Made by a program: the position numbers and the translations under genes. From Anagrus nilaparvatae (taxonomy: Eukaryota; Arthropoda; Insecta; Hymenoptera; Mymaridae): a DNA stretch of 64,000 nucleotides. Numbering within the stretch: the first letter of the stretch is position 1; each line of letters begins with the position of its first letter. Under the pieces are notes generated by a model. The model was not told where the DNA came from. It did no database searches and saw nothing but the letters and a program-made list of their open reading frames with translations. Below, in pieces: positions 33,952-44,723 of the stretch. Location of the stretch: positions 930,001 to 994,000 of the forward strand of contig JAKSXM010000266.1 in NCBI GenBank assembly GCA_022575985.1. The letters are read 5' to 3'.

Positions 33952-34037
33952 AGAAGTAAATGAAATTCATCAGTTACCTAATGGTGATAACCAAATGCTT
34001 ATTAATAATAAGCCAATATCTGCTTCGCAGTTAAATG
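33952..34037 (+). CDS. Host-gene exon (unidentified), upstream of a 78-bp intron
   Basis: The sequence after TTTTATTTAAG reads in one open frame EVNEIHQLPNGDNQ, then NNKPISASQLN, and ends AAATG/GTAATT. Joining to 34116 across a 78-bp intron (34038-34115) makes codon G+AT = Asp and keeps the frame open into the next exon. Tiny introns of this size are typical of insects. An alternative acceptor 2 bp downstream (after AAGAG) is possible. The protein family is not recognised. A host rather than transposon origin is inferred from clean splice sites and a complex, non-repetitive peptide. Confidence 0.6.
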
Positions 34038-34115
34038 GTAATTAGCTTTTATATAAATATAAACTAAAAATATTTTTACGCGTAAAATAAATCTTAATTA
34101 ATTTATACAAAGCAG

Positions 34116-34369
34116 ATGAAAACTTGATAATTTCCCCTTGCGATTACGTACGTGCTGTTTTAACCCATAGGTGGGTTGGAATAGAACAAATTGAGGGATT
34201 CGAAATACAAGATGCTGAACGAAGAGTTGAAAATATAGATGAGTCTGGGATTGATGAAATGGAAGTTTCAGATGATGAATTAGATTTAAAAGAAGATAGA
34301 CTTTTTTGCAAATTCAAAGTCTCTGAAATTATAATTGGCAATAAATTCTTAAAAGACAACCGCAAGTAA
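34116..34369 (+). CDS. Host-gene exon (unidentified), acidic; terminal or followed by a donor
   Basis: After the acceptor ATACAAAGCAG the frame continues from the preceding exon as DENLIISPCDYVRAV, LTHRWVGIEQIEGFEIQ, an acidic run (ESGIDEMEVSDDELDLKED) and CKFKVSEIIIGNKF. It stops at TAA 34367-34369. The same place reads CGCAA/GTAAGC, a good donor, so the exon may instead continue elsewhere. The acidic middle could be disordered. No catalytic motif is visible and I cannot name the gene. An inverted repeat lies 34 bp downstream. Confidence 0.6.
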
Positions 34370-34402
34370 GCATGTGAAAAAAATTTTATTCCTTTAGTAA
34401 AA

Positions 34403-34497
34403 AATTCTTATGTAATTTCTTTAAAATTTATTCATGATTAAACTTTAAATTTGTCTTTTACTTAGTGTATAAATTTTAAAGAAATTACATAAGAATT
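34403..34497. repeat. Perfect 28-bp inverted repeat
   Basis: Positions 34403-34430 (ending CTTTAAAATTTA) and 34470-34497 (starting TAAATTTTAAAG) are exact reverse complements with a 39-bp loop. The long perfect stem suggests a small MITE or a foldable 3' UTR/intron structure just after the last recognised exon. Confidence 0.7.
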
Positions 34498-34635
34498 CTT
34501 TAGATGTTTAGAACTAAAATACGAGTTGTATAAATAAAAAATTAATTTATACTTACATTTATTAATATTTGTTTCAAAATATGCAATAAATTATAATATA
34601 TAATAAATTTTTAATAAATAATCTCTTAAATCTTT

Positions 34636-34667
<32 letters not shown>

Positions 34668-34952
34668 CAAGGGAAATATGTGAATCTTGCATCAGCCATG
34701 GAGTGTTTGCGGACCGTAAAGGCCCGCAAATTTCCATGACCGCCTAGTTGTACAAAGAATACAACTGGGAGACCACCGGCGATCGCGGTCGCCGGCTACG
34801 CCCCAGATTCTTACTGGATAAACACACTTTAAACCCCCCGCGCTTGTTTGTCCCAAACCGGAACTCCCTTTTCAGGTATAACTTCAGTTTGGGACGCGCA
34901 GCCTAGGCAGCTGGCCGCTGCCTTCCCCCCTGCCTAGGGACAGGAGAGCTCT

Positions 34953-36322
34953 CTACGATAGAAAGCCCTCCTCTTTCTTCTTCAGCAAGGTGGCCCTCAC
35001 GTACTCTGCTACTTTGTTCCAGTTTTCGGAACTCCGTAGCATTTCCGGGACCACCGTCTCCGGCCTCCAAATCGGGAAGGGCGGGCGCCCCTCCGCGTAG
35101 CGCACACATTCGAAGAATGTGTGCTCTACTGTATCATCCACGCCCGGACAGTGCAAGCACTCCTTTGTTGCCACCTTTTGCCAGTGCTCCAACATGACAC
35201 GGAAATATCCGTGTCCAGTTAGGAACTGGGTGAGGTAGAAATCTACCTCCCCATGCTGTCGTCCCATCCATTCCTGCAGATCTGAGATCAGCCTGCGCGT
35301 CCATTGGGCATCTTCCTCTTCGTCTTTTTTCCATCGTTTCTGCCATTCTTCCATAGAGTTGGAGCGGGCGCGAGTGGATGCCACTTCGCGCTCATCTACG
35401 CTCTCGTAGATGAATTTCCGCTCCAACGCTATCAGGTCGATGGGTATCACCGAGGCGACAACCTGGATCGCCTCTAGAGATACCGTGTGATATCCGCAGG
35501 CGATCCTCACTGCCGCTTGCCTCTGTACAGACGATATCTTATGTCTGTACTTGGCAATTTCTGTGGTCTTTGCCCAGACTTCTGATCCGTAAAGCAGGAC
35601 AGAGTTGACGACTGACATCAGGAGCCTTCGCTTCCCTGGTTTGGGTCCCCCAATGTTGGCCATGAGCCTTGACAGGGAGGATGCGACCGACGCTGCCTTT
35701 TCACACGACCTCTGAAATTGCTCCCAGAAGGTCAGCTTGTTATCAAGCTGAACTCCCAGGTTTTTTTCACCGATTTCACCGATGTTCTGGTTCGGATCGT
35801 GTGAGGGTTTCCGCCGTCGTCGATAATTACATCGAAGTCGGTGGGAACCCTTCGACGGGTCAGCAGTACAATCTCCGTTTTTGGGATCGCAAGCTGGAGC
35901 CCGTGATCGCCCATCCAGAGGTTGATCCGTCTCATGACTAGATTCAACCTCTCCTTGGTCACTTCCATGTCCCTGCCAGTTATGGTCAGGGCCACGTCGT
36001 CGGCGTACCCGATCAGGGAAACTCCTTCCGGGAGGTGGACGCGCAACAAGCCATCGTAAAAGGCATTCCACAGGTCCGGTCCAAGAACCGAGCCCTGCGC
36101 GATGCCTGCACTCAAAACCCTTTCACGCCTTCCATCGAGCGTGTCGTAGAGCAGTCTCCGGTCCCGCAGGTAATCCTTTTGTACGTTACCCAGATAGCTG
36201 GGTATCTGGAAATCGTACTCGAGAGACCGGATCATGTCATCCCACCTGGCCGAGTTGAAAGCGTTTTTGACGTCCAGCGTTACAAAGCTGGCCAGCATCG
36301 AGAGCACGGCCCGATCGGTGAC
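34953..36322 (-). pseudogene. R1-clade copy 3 ORF2, RT palm to C-terminus
   Basis: From about 36280 downward it reads VTLDVKNAFNSARWDDMI, YLRDRRLLYDTLDG, AGIAQGSVLGPDLWNAFYD and GYADDVALTITG with the catalytic DD intact. A frameshift at about 35760 (poly-T slip) moves the reading to LGVQLDNKLTFWEQF, LLYGSEVWAK, VIPIDLIALERKFIYE and DFYLTQFLTGHG. The C-terminal knuckle CLHCPGVDDTVEHTFFEC follows, and the stop is at 34953. This is the best-preserved R1-clade RT in the window and a good reference for copies 1 and 2. Confidence 0.9.
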
Positions 36323-37283
36323 TGGTGGTGTCATCCTTGCTGGAGACTTGAATGGGGAATGCCAACGACCAACCCCAGGGGACGAATGGTGCTCGAAATG
36401 GCCACTAGATGCAAATTATTGGTCCAATATAGAGGCAACAGACCCATCTACGAAAGGGCGGGATGGACTAACTCTATCCCGGACATAACCTTCGGAACAG
36501 AAGCTGCGTCTGGTAAAATAGGCGACTCGATGCCTTGTCGAATTCCATGCAAAGGGAGAAAACCAATGTACTGGTGGACTGCCGAAATAACTGAGCTTCG
36601 AAAGGAATGCCACAGGGCGAGAAGAAGGCAAAAAGAGCACGGGACAGACCTGAGGCTGCTGTGCTCTCTTAGGAGCACAAGGACACCTAACACCTGCGCC
36701 AAGGCCATCCGCCAAAGCAAGGCTTGATGTTTGAGTTCATTACGCGAAGATGTAAACAAGGACCCCTAGGGCCTAGGTTACAAAGTCGTAATGGGCAAAT
36801 TGAACCGGGGGTCTGACAACATTATGGACGAGGTGCCGACCGAACGGATTGTCGGTGCTCTCTTCCCTGAAAGGCCCATCCAGGAAAATCCGGTTGAGGT
36901 GATACCCAGGAAGGAAGTGCCGCTGTTCAGTTAAGGCGAGATGGTCAAGGCCATCAAGGCCATGAAAAATGGCAAGGCACCAGGGCCAGATGGGATACCA
37001 GTGGAAGTTCTCAAAAGAGCGATCAAAGTAATCCCTGGTATTCTGCTAAGTATGTTCAATGCGTGCTTGGTGGAAGGAGTGTTCCCAAAGCAGTGGAAGG
37101 TGGCACGTCCCTTGCTCTTGAACAAGGGCAAGGGAGGAGATCCGGACTCTCCAACATCTTACAGACCCTTGTGTGTGTTAAATACCATTGGTAAGGTGAT
37201 GGAGAGCATTTTCCGGGCAAGGCTTAGAAAAGCAATCGATGAGGGCGGTGGTCTCTCCGAGGAGCAGCATGGCTTCCGTTAAG
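36323..37283 (+). pseudogene. R1-clade copy 3 inverted segment, endonuclease to RT start
   Basis: The plus strand starts at VILAGDLNGE, has EWGMPTTNPRG after a small deletion and frame change, and RPIYERAGWTNSIPDITFG from the endonuclease. After a stop-containing linker (DVNKDP, GLGYKVVMGKL) it gives the RT entry MVKAIKAMKNGKAPGPDGIP, then SYRPLCVLNTIGKV and LSEEQHGFR just before 37283. The SDH part of the endonuclease is missing between about 36520 and 36560. Orientation is opposite to the rest of copy 3. Confidence 0.87.
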
Positions 37284-37593
37284 GACATAAAAATACATAC
37301 ACATTATACACTCTCAAACATTCTCCCACACAAAATATTTTATTTAAAAATATAAAATAATTTAATTTAATTTATGCATTATTTGATTATATTTTTATGT
37401 ATTTACAATAAATAATTAAATTTTATTTACAATTTTGTATTATTTACATTTTATTTTAAGTACGTACATATTTTGTTATTTACATTTATCATTTTTAAAT
37501 TTTAAATTTTAAACTATAAATTTACTCTTCAGACTTATTTTTAAGTATCAATTTATTTATTGGTCTTTTTAATTGAGATTTCGTTGTTTGTTA
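37284..37593 (-). other. BEL/Pao 3' flank, no LTR recognised
   Basis: AT-rich DNA between the end of R1-clade copy 3 and the BEL integrase stop. It should contain the polypurine tract and 3' LTR of the BEL element, but I could not match it to sequence upstream of gag. Confidence 0.35.
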
Positions 37594-38837
37594 TTAACGA
37601 ATTAATTTATCACTACCAGGATATATTTTTAGGACTTTAGCAAATGCCAATTTAACAGGAGGTATATAATTATCAGTGATAAGAACTATATCTCCTACTT
37701 TTAAATTATTCTGAGCAATTTTCCATTTGTCACGAGTTTGCAAAGATTGCAGATATTCGAACAACCAATTTTTCCACCGGCATTGTAATATATATTGAAT
37801 ACGATGCCATATTTTTAAAGGTGGTTTAGAATTAATTAAATAATTTTGATCAGGCAAAATATATGCCGGTTTATTTGACTTAGCTATTAATTGAAACGGG
37901 GTCAATATTTGCAAATCAGTAATATCATCATTTAAAGCTAAAATTGACCTTAAATTTAAACCAGCCTCTATTTGTTTCAATAATGTATTAAATTGATTAA
38001 AGGATAAACTCTGATCTGCAATAACACGTTTGAAATGATACTTGGTTGATTTTACTGCTGCCACCCAGGATCTGCCGAAGTTAGCAGCTGCAGGTGGATT
38101 AAAATGCCAAGTTGGATTTTCATATTTAAGAACATGCATGATATTTTTCATATGTTCAGAAGATTTTTTGAATAGATTAGAAATTTCTTTATTGGCACCT
38201 GAAAAATTACTACCTTGATCAGATTATAAGTTAAGACATTCCCCTCTAGTAGAAGTAAATCTACAAAATGCAGCGATAAAATCTGCACTATCATAGCTCT
38301 CAACTAATTCAAGATGAATAGCACGAGTATTTAAGCAAATAAATAATGCAATGTATCCTTTATAAGTCTTAATACTACGATATTTAGATGCTTTTATATT
38401 AAATGGGCCTGTATAATTTACACCTACATGAAAAAAGACATCTAAACCTGATTTAAGTCTAAAAGAAGACAAATTTTATTTTTTGATATAATGTGCTACC
38501 TCTATATCTTAAACAAGTTACACATTATCTAATAATTTTTTAATCAAAAATTGACCTTTTATAACCCAACATTGTTGGTAAAGTAGTCAATATTTTTATA
38601 TTGACGTAAATTAGCTAAAGATAATTTTAAACCACCATGGATGGTTTGAATGTAATGAACACGACGAGCTATCAAATACGAAAAATGTGAATCATATGGT
38701 AAGATGAAGGGATGCATTTCATCATGATGTAATAATGCATTACTTAATCTACTACCTACTCTTAATAAATTATCTTCAACATAGGGATCTAAATTTAACA
38801 AATTATCAGTGGATTCTAAATGTCCTGATTTAGACAA
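37594..38837 (-). pseudogene. BEL/Pao integrase
   Basis: Three pieces reconstruct the integrase order. The H2C2-type N-terminus (38837-38559) has LRVGSRLSNALL, HPFILPYDSHF and VHYIQTIHGG. The core (38472-38224) has VGVNYTGPFNIK, where the usual VDYAGPF catalytic Asp is Asn, and AIHLELVESYDSADFIAAFCRF. After a stop, SDQGSNFSGANKE carries the second Asp. The last piece (38151-37594) has WHFNPPAAANFGRSWVAAVKS, where the family's WEAAVKS catalytic Glu is Val, and the C-terminal VGDIVLITDNYIPP and IYPGSDKLIR. With two altered catalytic positions it is dead. Confidence 0.9.
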
Positions 38838-39178
38838 CGATATGCTTATAGTAATATATATGTTGAACCAAGAATATACATACTAATTTAGCTCTGCTAA
38901 TTTCAAATGCATTTAACCTTTCCTGTGTTTTGTAAATATTACCACAAAACCACTTATTAGCAAATAAATTAGATTTTTTTCATAAATATTTTAGCAGTTA
39001 TAATTACTGGGGCAAGTAACCCAAGAGGATCAAAAAGTTTAGCAATATTTGCTAAAATTTGTCTTTTAGATAATTTTTTCCTTAATTCTTCAATATTAGA
39101 TAAGTTTATTTAAAAAAAGAAAAAATCACCTTTAGGATTTCATTTTAAACCTAATATACCTGAAGCAAAATTTTCATA
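38838..39178 (-). pseudogene. BEL/Pao RT C-terminal and RNase H remnant
   Basis: Immediately beyond the DNA transposon the minus strand reads YENFASGILGLKWNPKGD, the GLKWNP motif after the Pao RT. Next comes IPLGYLPQ (family FDPLGLLSP), with several stops, and later RAKLV and GNIYKTQERLNAFEISRAK. Removing the transposon at 43000/39179 would rejoin SKC to YENF in frame, showing a clean insertion into this gene. Confidence 0.8.
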
Positions 39179-42100
39179 AAGGCGACTGTTCCGGGTCAGA
39201 GGTGTTTTTTGGAGTAATTTTGTAAAGTGGATTTTAAAAAGAGTATAAAAGATATTGACAAAATTTTTTTTTCATTATTTTAATTAAGTATTTCATTTAA
39301 CAAAAAAAATTTTTTTTTAAATTTTAAATTAAGCTTTGCCCACAGATGGCGTTTAGAAATGACGTCTAAAAAAAAAGTACACTAGCTGCGGGCGATGTAA
39401 CTCTATTCTGGGTCACCAAAAAAAAAAAAAAAAAATTGGTTAATTTAGATAACTTGCTCTTAGCATTACCCAGAATCAACGACGTGGACGTGGTGGATAC
39501 CTGATTCCATATGTATAAAAAGTAAGTGTGTGTGTGTGTGTACGTGTTAGGGTTGTTTTTGTGTGTGTCTTATTGATGTGTAAGCCTTAATTAAGAAAAG
39601 ATAAAATTTAGATATGCAGTGAAGAAAATTCAACTACAGCCTTTTGAAGTCTTGGCGCATAATTCATATCCTCTATACAATTTAATTTGTACCTGTTCCA
39701 AAATTTTAGAAATTCATGGTGAACAGCTTCTCCACTTTGCTCTGACCAAAATCCTAAACCATTATTGTTATCAATAAATTGCAAACAACTTTCTACATGT
39801 TCGAGTATAACATGAATTTTCAAAGTTTCTGAAATGTCACCAATACTTTTTAGTGCATTACGCAATTCATTAATATGAGAATTTATTAACATTCCACGTT
39901 TCCCAGAAGTAAAACAGCAATCTACAAGCTTATTCATAGCTTTGTAAGCATGGATATAAGGAACAACTGAAAAATATCCTACATCAACGTATATTTTCGG
40001 ATCATTTAATTTATCAGCTTCTTTAAGCAACTTTCTGCATGCATTACCTTCAAATGCATATCCATGATAATTTTGCGCTACAATATTTAATTTTTTTGGC
40101 CACAACATGGCTTTTTCTTCACCTAAAAGAGGAATTAATCCATGCCAAAAGAGATGATTTACAAGCCCTTGCAAAACATGTAATTCGGGTATAACACATT
40201 TTTGTAATACTTTTATATCATCATTTTCACTAAAAAGAGGAGGATTAATTGTACTATGGAAATTTTTGCCTTCTTTTTTATTTTTTCCAGAAAGACAATA
40301 TTTTTCATAGTCACGTCTTAAGTCTCCATAAGTTTTTAATCGTATAGGATTTTCAACATCTAAGTCATCCTTAATTAATTTTGCCAGCTCGATCATTTCA
40401 TTAGTCGGATTTTGAAAACTTAAATTTTTAAATGACCTAATGTTACAAAGCAGTATGGACAAGGAAATGTTGCCGATGCAGTTTGCTGTCCATTTATAAT
40501 TAATAAAAGCTTGAAATCTGCAGCAAATTTAAATGGAATATTATTTATTTTTGTTAAGTCAAACAATAGTTTAATATTCGCATATGATTCTTGGATTTGT
40601 GGAACTACACATAACAAAATTAATTTATGAACGCTAGTAAGCTTATTCTCTTTACATTCATGCTACCACCTTCGGAGTAGAGTGTTCTTTTTTGATTATT
40701 TAAATTATTAAAAATCAAATTATCATCCTCTACGTAATCATCAGTATTCTCGATAGAAGTATCTGTTTCAAGCGAATAATTTTCAGGGAGGATGGTTAAA
40801 CTTATTTTAAAAAAGCCTTGACCTCCGTCTGCCATTACCTTAATTATAACATCTCCTACTAAATTTCTTTCCTCGATGACTGCATCAAGAAGTTCTTCAG
40901 CATCTGCATATACAACAAGCCTTTTTTGTTTAATAGATGTATTTTCATCTGAACAGTCAAATTCATAAGTACCATGTTTATAGACATCTTTTAATATTTT
41001 TGATTTTTCTGACATATGATCTAAATAATTTGGTGGAATAGACTTTCTTCCAACTTTACATCTAATAAAATTAGTGATTATTTTCATTTTGTTAATTGAA
41101 CTTCCTGTAATATTACGATAATTATCTAAACTTTCTTCGTTAAATTTAATATCTTTTTTTTCAGTAGGATTTAGTATAATTCTTAATTTTCGACCACTAG
41201 TAGATAAGCTTAACTCATCATCTACGCAAGTTTCCTGAGAATTATTTATAATGGTTGTTGCTATTTGCTGTTGATTGCTTTCAGGTAGCATTTCAACTAA
41301 TTTCATTAAATTTTCTTTTGCATTATTACATGGGTGAAAAATACCTTTACCAACAATTTGAAAACATTTGTTACATATAGGTAACTGGCAGGTTCTTTTT
41401 TCATTTGTTACTTTAGAATCAATGCGCTGATCAGGTTGTAACGACCCATTTCCATAAAGTCCATTGTATTTAAGAATCACTTTTTTTAGATTTCTTTTGT
41501 GGCCCTTACCTTTCATAGTTTTGATATGTCCCTTAAACCGAGCAGTTATACATATAAAGCAGTTACATGTATCTTTAAAAAATCGCGTCTCTTTTGGTAA
41601 AAGTATGTCTTCATAGTTTGAAAAATCTTGCAAAGGCCTCTTATCAAGACCTTTTTTGCAATCAAGCAGAGTAAGATAACAAGTTCTACAAATACTTAAT
41701 GGAAATTTCGAATCCTCAATATTGAAATCATTTTTTATAAATTTTTTAATCAAATTTTCAGTTTTTTTATTAATAAGAAACTTATTTGGATCAATTTTGC
41801 CAAAGGAGATTTTTTTGCCACACGGGGCACAAATCTTTTTTCTATTCTCATAGTGAGAACATTTATTTCTATTCATTTTTTAATTTTTCTTCACTAAGTT
41901 ATAGATGCTGCTTTATCAAACTGAAGAAAAAAACTGAATTTATAATTTAAATGAATTTTTTTTATAGAATAATAAGTTGATACAACAAACAGAATGATTA
42001 ACATTATATTAATCTAATCTAAGAAATAGAAAAATTATTTAGAATTTTTCAAATTGAAACTCGCGGTATCTCTTTGTGATTTCCACAGTATGATATCTCT

Positions 42101-43000
42101 CTGGAATTTCCACAGAGATATCACAAGATACCGTTTAATATCTTGAATTTTATTACTCCCTAAAAGATTATAATTCTGTAAAGCAGGCTTATCAAAATTT
42201 TCTATCAGAAAGTATATTATATGAAAATTTTATTATGTATAGGCTTTAAGTCTTCAAAAATTTTCTTAACTGGACATGCATATTTTAAAGTGTTACTTTA
42301 TTTTTATTTTGAATCGATTGATAAAAAAATAATATATATATTTTTATACATATTTTTCAAGAATGGGTGACGCTGAACAGAGAAGAAACTCGTATGAAAA
42401 TTCATATATTTATTAAAATATTAACCCTTTTACTGCCAAATTAACTTTAAATTGACTTAAGAATTATTTTAAATTAAAAAAAAAAATTGATTTTTTTATT
42501 GCCATTTTTAAAAATTTTCCGGAAAATTATTGAAAATTTCAAAGGAAAATAGTTTCTTTTTGTAACGAAGGGGATTTTAGAGGATTAGGGGATTTTATTT
42601 TATTTAATTTGGTATCCAAAAGTTATTTTAGCCATTATAAATCATGAAAAGTAGCAAAAATAAGAAAAAGTACTTATACAAGTGCAGCGGTAGGGTTAAA
42701 ATGTGAATATCTCAAAAAAGGGATCAGCTAGGATTTTCATATTTGCAGATTTTCAATCAGCAAGTGGTGCAGAAACAAATAATGCAAATAGATTTTGGAT
42801 CCATTTTCATCAAACTTCTTTTCCCTTCAAGCGAGGCGTGTAGAGTGACCCCCGCGAAGTGATTAGAAAATATTAATAACTTTTTTGGGGGGGGATTCAG
42901 ACTTACAAATTTTTTGGGCATTCTTAAAGAGTTAGTAAACACATTTACATTAAAAATATAAATTGGCAAAAAAATTTTCTTGACCCGGAACAGTCGCCTT
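39179..43000 (-). mobile_element. DNA transposon with RAG1-like transposase
   Basis: A 3.8-kb insertion in BEL pol has identical 20-bp terminal inverted repeats, AAGGCGACTGTTCCGGGTCA, at 39179-39198 and 42981-43000. The transposase relic occupies 39608-41876 on the minus strand. The left subterminal region (39199-39600) has a GT microsatellite and GGGTCAC; the right one (41880-42980) contains an inverted repeat GGTATCTCTTTGTGATT/ACAAGATACC near 42066-42143. Target duplication is unclear, one or two bases at most. The TIR does not start CAC as in Transib and most Chapaev/CACTA elements, so the superfamily is open. Confidence 0.85.
39608..41876 (-). pseudogene. RAG1-like DDE transposase with RAG1-N-type zinc motifs, two frameshifts
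   Basis: Three overlapping frames (41876-40620, 40617-40420, 40462-39608) form one protein of about 750 residues. The first has cysteine pairs CAPC (16-19), CRTC (63-66), CNCFICITAR (104-113) and CQLPICNKC (163-171) followed by HPC. This resembles the RAG1 N-terminal layout with its CHNCW and CDICNTAR pairs. Then comes VVYADAEELLDAV and KVMADGGQGFFKISL (candidate first Asp at 350). The second frame has FAADFKLL (second Asp) and CPYC, as in RAG1 GTGYDEKL then CTLC. The third has ELHVLQGLVNHLF, YHGYAFEGNACRKLL (compare RAG1 MNGNFARKL) and GFWSEQSGEAVHHEF (candidate Glu; compare WASEGNESGNKLF). Frame changes at about 40660 and 40435 show it is inactive. The family assignment is by remembered motifs, not alignment. 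Confidence 0.72.
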
Positions 43001-44170
43001 ACATTTAGAATCTGAGAGAGCTCTATCATTAACATCAATTGATTCTAAGATTTTTTGGTTATTAGATAAGTATTTATGAAGTTCAAAACCTCCTAATTAA
43101 CAAATAGATTTAAATTGATCTATTTTTTCAAATGTTTCTTCAATGGTATATCCACCAGATATGGAATCATCCATATACTCTTCATTATTTATATCAGCTC
43201 CTTGAGGATACTTTGATTTTTCATCTTCAGCCAGTTGTTTAAGACAACGAATGGCCAAATAAGGGCTTGATACTAAACCATAAGTTACAGTATTAAGGAC
43301 ATAAATTTTAATAGGTTGAGATTTATTTTCTCTTCAAATAATTACTTAATCAAATTGATCATTAGGATGTATGAGTATTTGTCTGTACATTTGTTTAATA
43401 TCACTACATCACTACACAATCAACACAAATTTATATTTTCTCCACAAAATAATTAAGCTGGTTAAGTCTTTTAGAAGATTTTCACCAGTATGACAAACTT
43501 CATTTAAGGATAGACCGTTAGAAGTTTCCGATGATATATTAAAAACATTTCTATATTTATTAGTAAGATGATCTTCCTTTAAAATACCATGCCAAGGAAT
43601 AAAATATTTACATTTTGAAATTTCAGATGAATCAATTTCTATCATATGACCTTTTTTCAAATAATCAATAAAGACTTCAATGCACATATAATGTAACCTT
43701 TTATCTTTATCAAATCTACGTTCCGTAGATTGAAAAATTTTAAACGCTCTTTCATATGAACTAGGAAAAATAATTTTTACTTTATCAATATTATATAGCA
43801 AACAAACCATAAATCTACCGTCAGAAGTTCTACAATAAGTTTTTTGAAAACACTCTTCATTTGCTAATTCTGAATCAGTAAGAATTTTTTTATTCGGAAA
43901 TTCTTCTTGTTCCCAAAATTTTTGTAACAATGTATCAATTTTTAGTTCATCAGAAATATGATAAACTAATATAGATTTTTCATTTTTTACATGAATTCCA
44001 GCATCAACTGAAACTATCCAACCAAGTAAAGTTTTTTGAGCAATTGGCTCATTCTCTTTACCTTTTTTAATATTACTTTCAATTATTTTTGAATAAATAG
44101 AAGACCCTAATAACATATCTAAACGATTATTGCATAAATATTCAGGATTTGCCAATTTTAATTTTTCCAA
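43001..44170 (-). pseudogene. BEL/Pao reverse transcriptase
   Basis: The open part (44170-43412) shows the Pao signatures NNRLDMLLGSSIYSKI, PIAQKTLLGWIVS, LQKFWEQEEFP, YFIPWHGILKED and LSLNEVCHTGENL. After a break the strand continues with DIKQMYRQILIHPNDQ, YGLVSSPYLAIRCLKQLAED and EYMDDSISGG, so the catalytic YMDD-type pair is intact although stops flank it. The gene is interrupted by the DNA transposon at 43000. Confidence 0.9.
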
Positions 44171-44189
44171 TCAAAGTTAAGACAAATAT

Positions 44190-44723
44190 TTATATTAACG
44201 TATTTTTACAAGTACAATCTTTATTTCCTCCCACACCTGATATTGGTAAATCAATAGGTTCACGCTTCAAATTTAAACTTTGACACAAGAATTTCGATAC
44301 AAACGATGATTGAGAACATTGATCAATCAAGGCACACACTATAATAAAATTACCTTTAACTTGAGAATAAAACCTAACAACAGCAGTAGCCAATATTACT
44401 GAATTATAAAATGAACACAAAAGAGTAACTTGCTCTAAGTGGTCAATATTCTCTTCATTTATTTCATCAATTATATCGAAATTTGAATTATTATTTTCAA
44501 TTTCAGTTGTAACATAAGCAACAAAAGAAGAGGATTCACCATTTGATTTTTTTGTGTTCGATAAACTTGAATCATTATTTTTTGCAGTACGTAAAGTTAT
44601 ATGGTATTTACCATTACAAATTTTACAACGATTTTGTGATTTACATTTAAAAATTGTATGCAAATTTAAACAGTTTGCACATCTGTTAACATGAAACATG
44701 TTTATAGGGAGGGGATACTTCAA
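44190..44723 (-). pseudogene. BEL/Pao gag knuckle and aspartic protease
   Basis: The 177-residue frame has a zinc-knuckle-like CANCLNLHTIFKCKS plus CKICNGKYH near its start and a Ser/Asn/Glu-rich linker. The retropepsin-like segment IIVCALIDQCSQSSFVS follows, with the catalytic Asp in LIDQ (family LLDSGSQ). It ends GVGGNKDCTCKN. It precedes the RT with a 19-bp gap and a frame change. The link to the upstream gag is broken by a minisatellite block. Confidence 0.8.

Larger units (their letters stand above)
34637..37283 (-). mobile_element. R1-clade retrotransposon, copy 3, with 5' inversion
   Basis: A T run of about 30 bp at 34637-34667 is the poly(A) tail of a minus-strand insertion. Its 3' UTR and ORF2 C-terminal half read on the minus strand up to about 36322. 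From there to 37283 the more 5' part of the same ORF2 reads on the plus strand. The element order at the outer breakpoint (plus segment ending EEQHGFR, minus segment starting VTLDVKNAF) is nearly contiguous in R1-clade ORF2. This is the geometry of twin-primed LINE insertions. I did not find a target-site duplication. Confidence 0.85.

Noticed and set aside
42757..43038. 93-residue minus-strand ORF spanning the transposon end
   Set aside because: It crosses the right TIR of the RAG1-like element into BEL pol in a non-coding frame.
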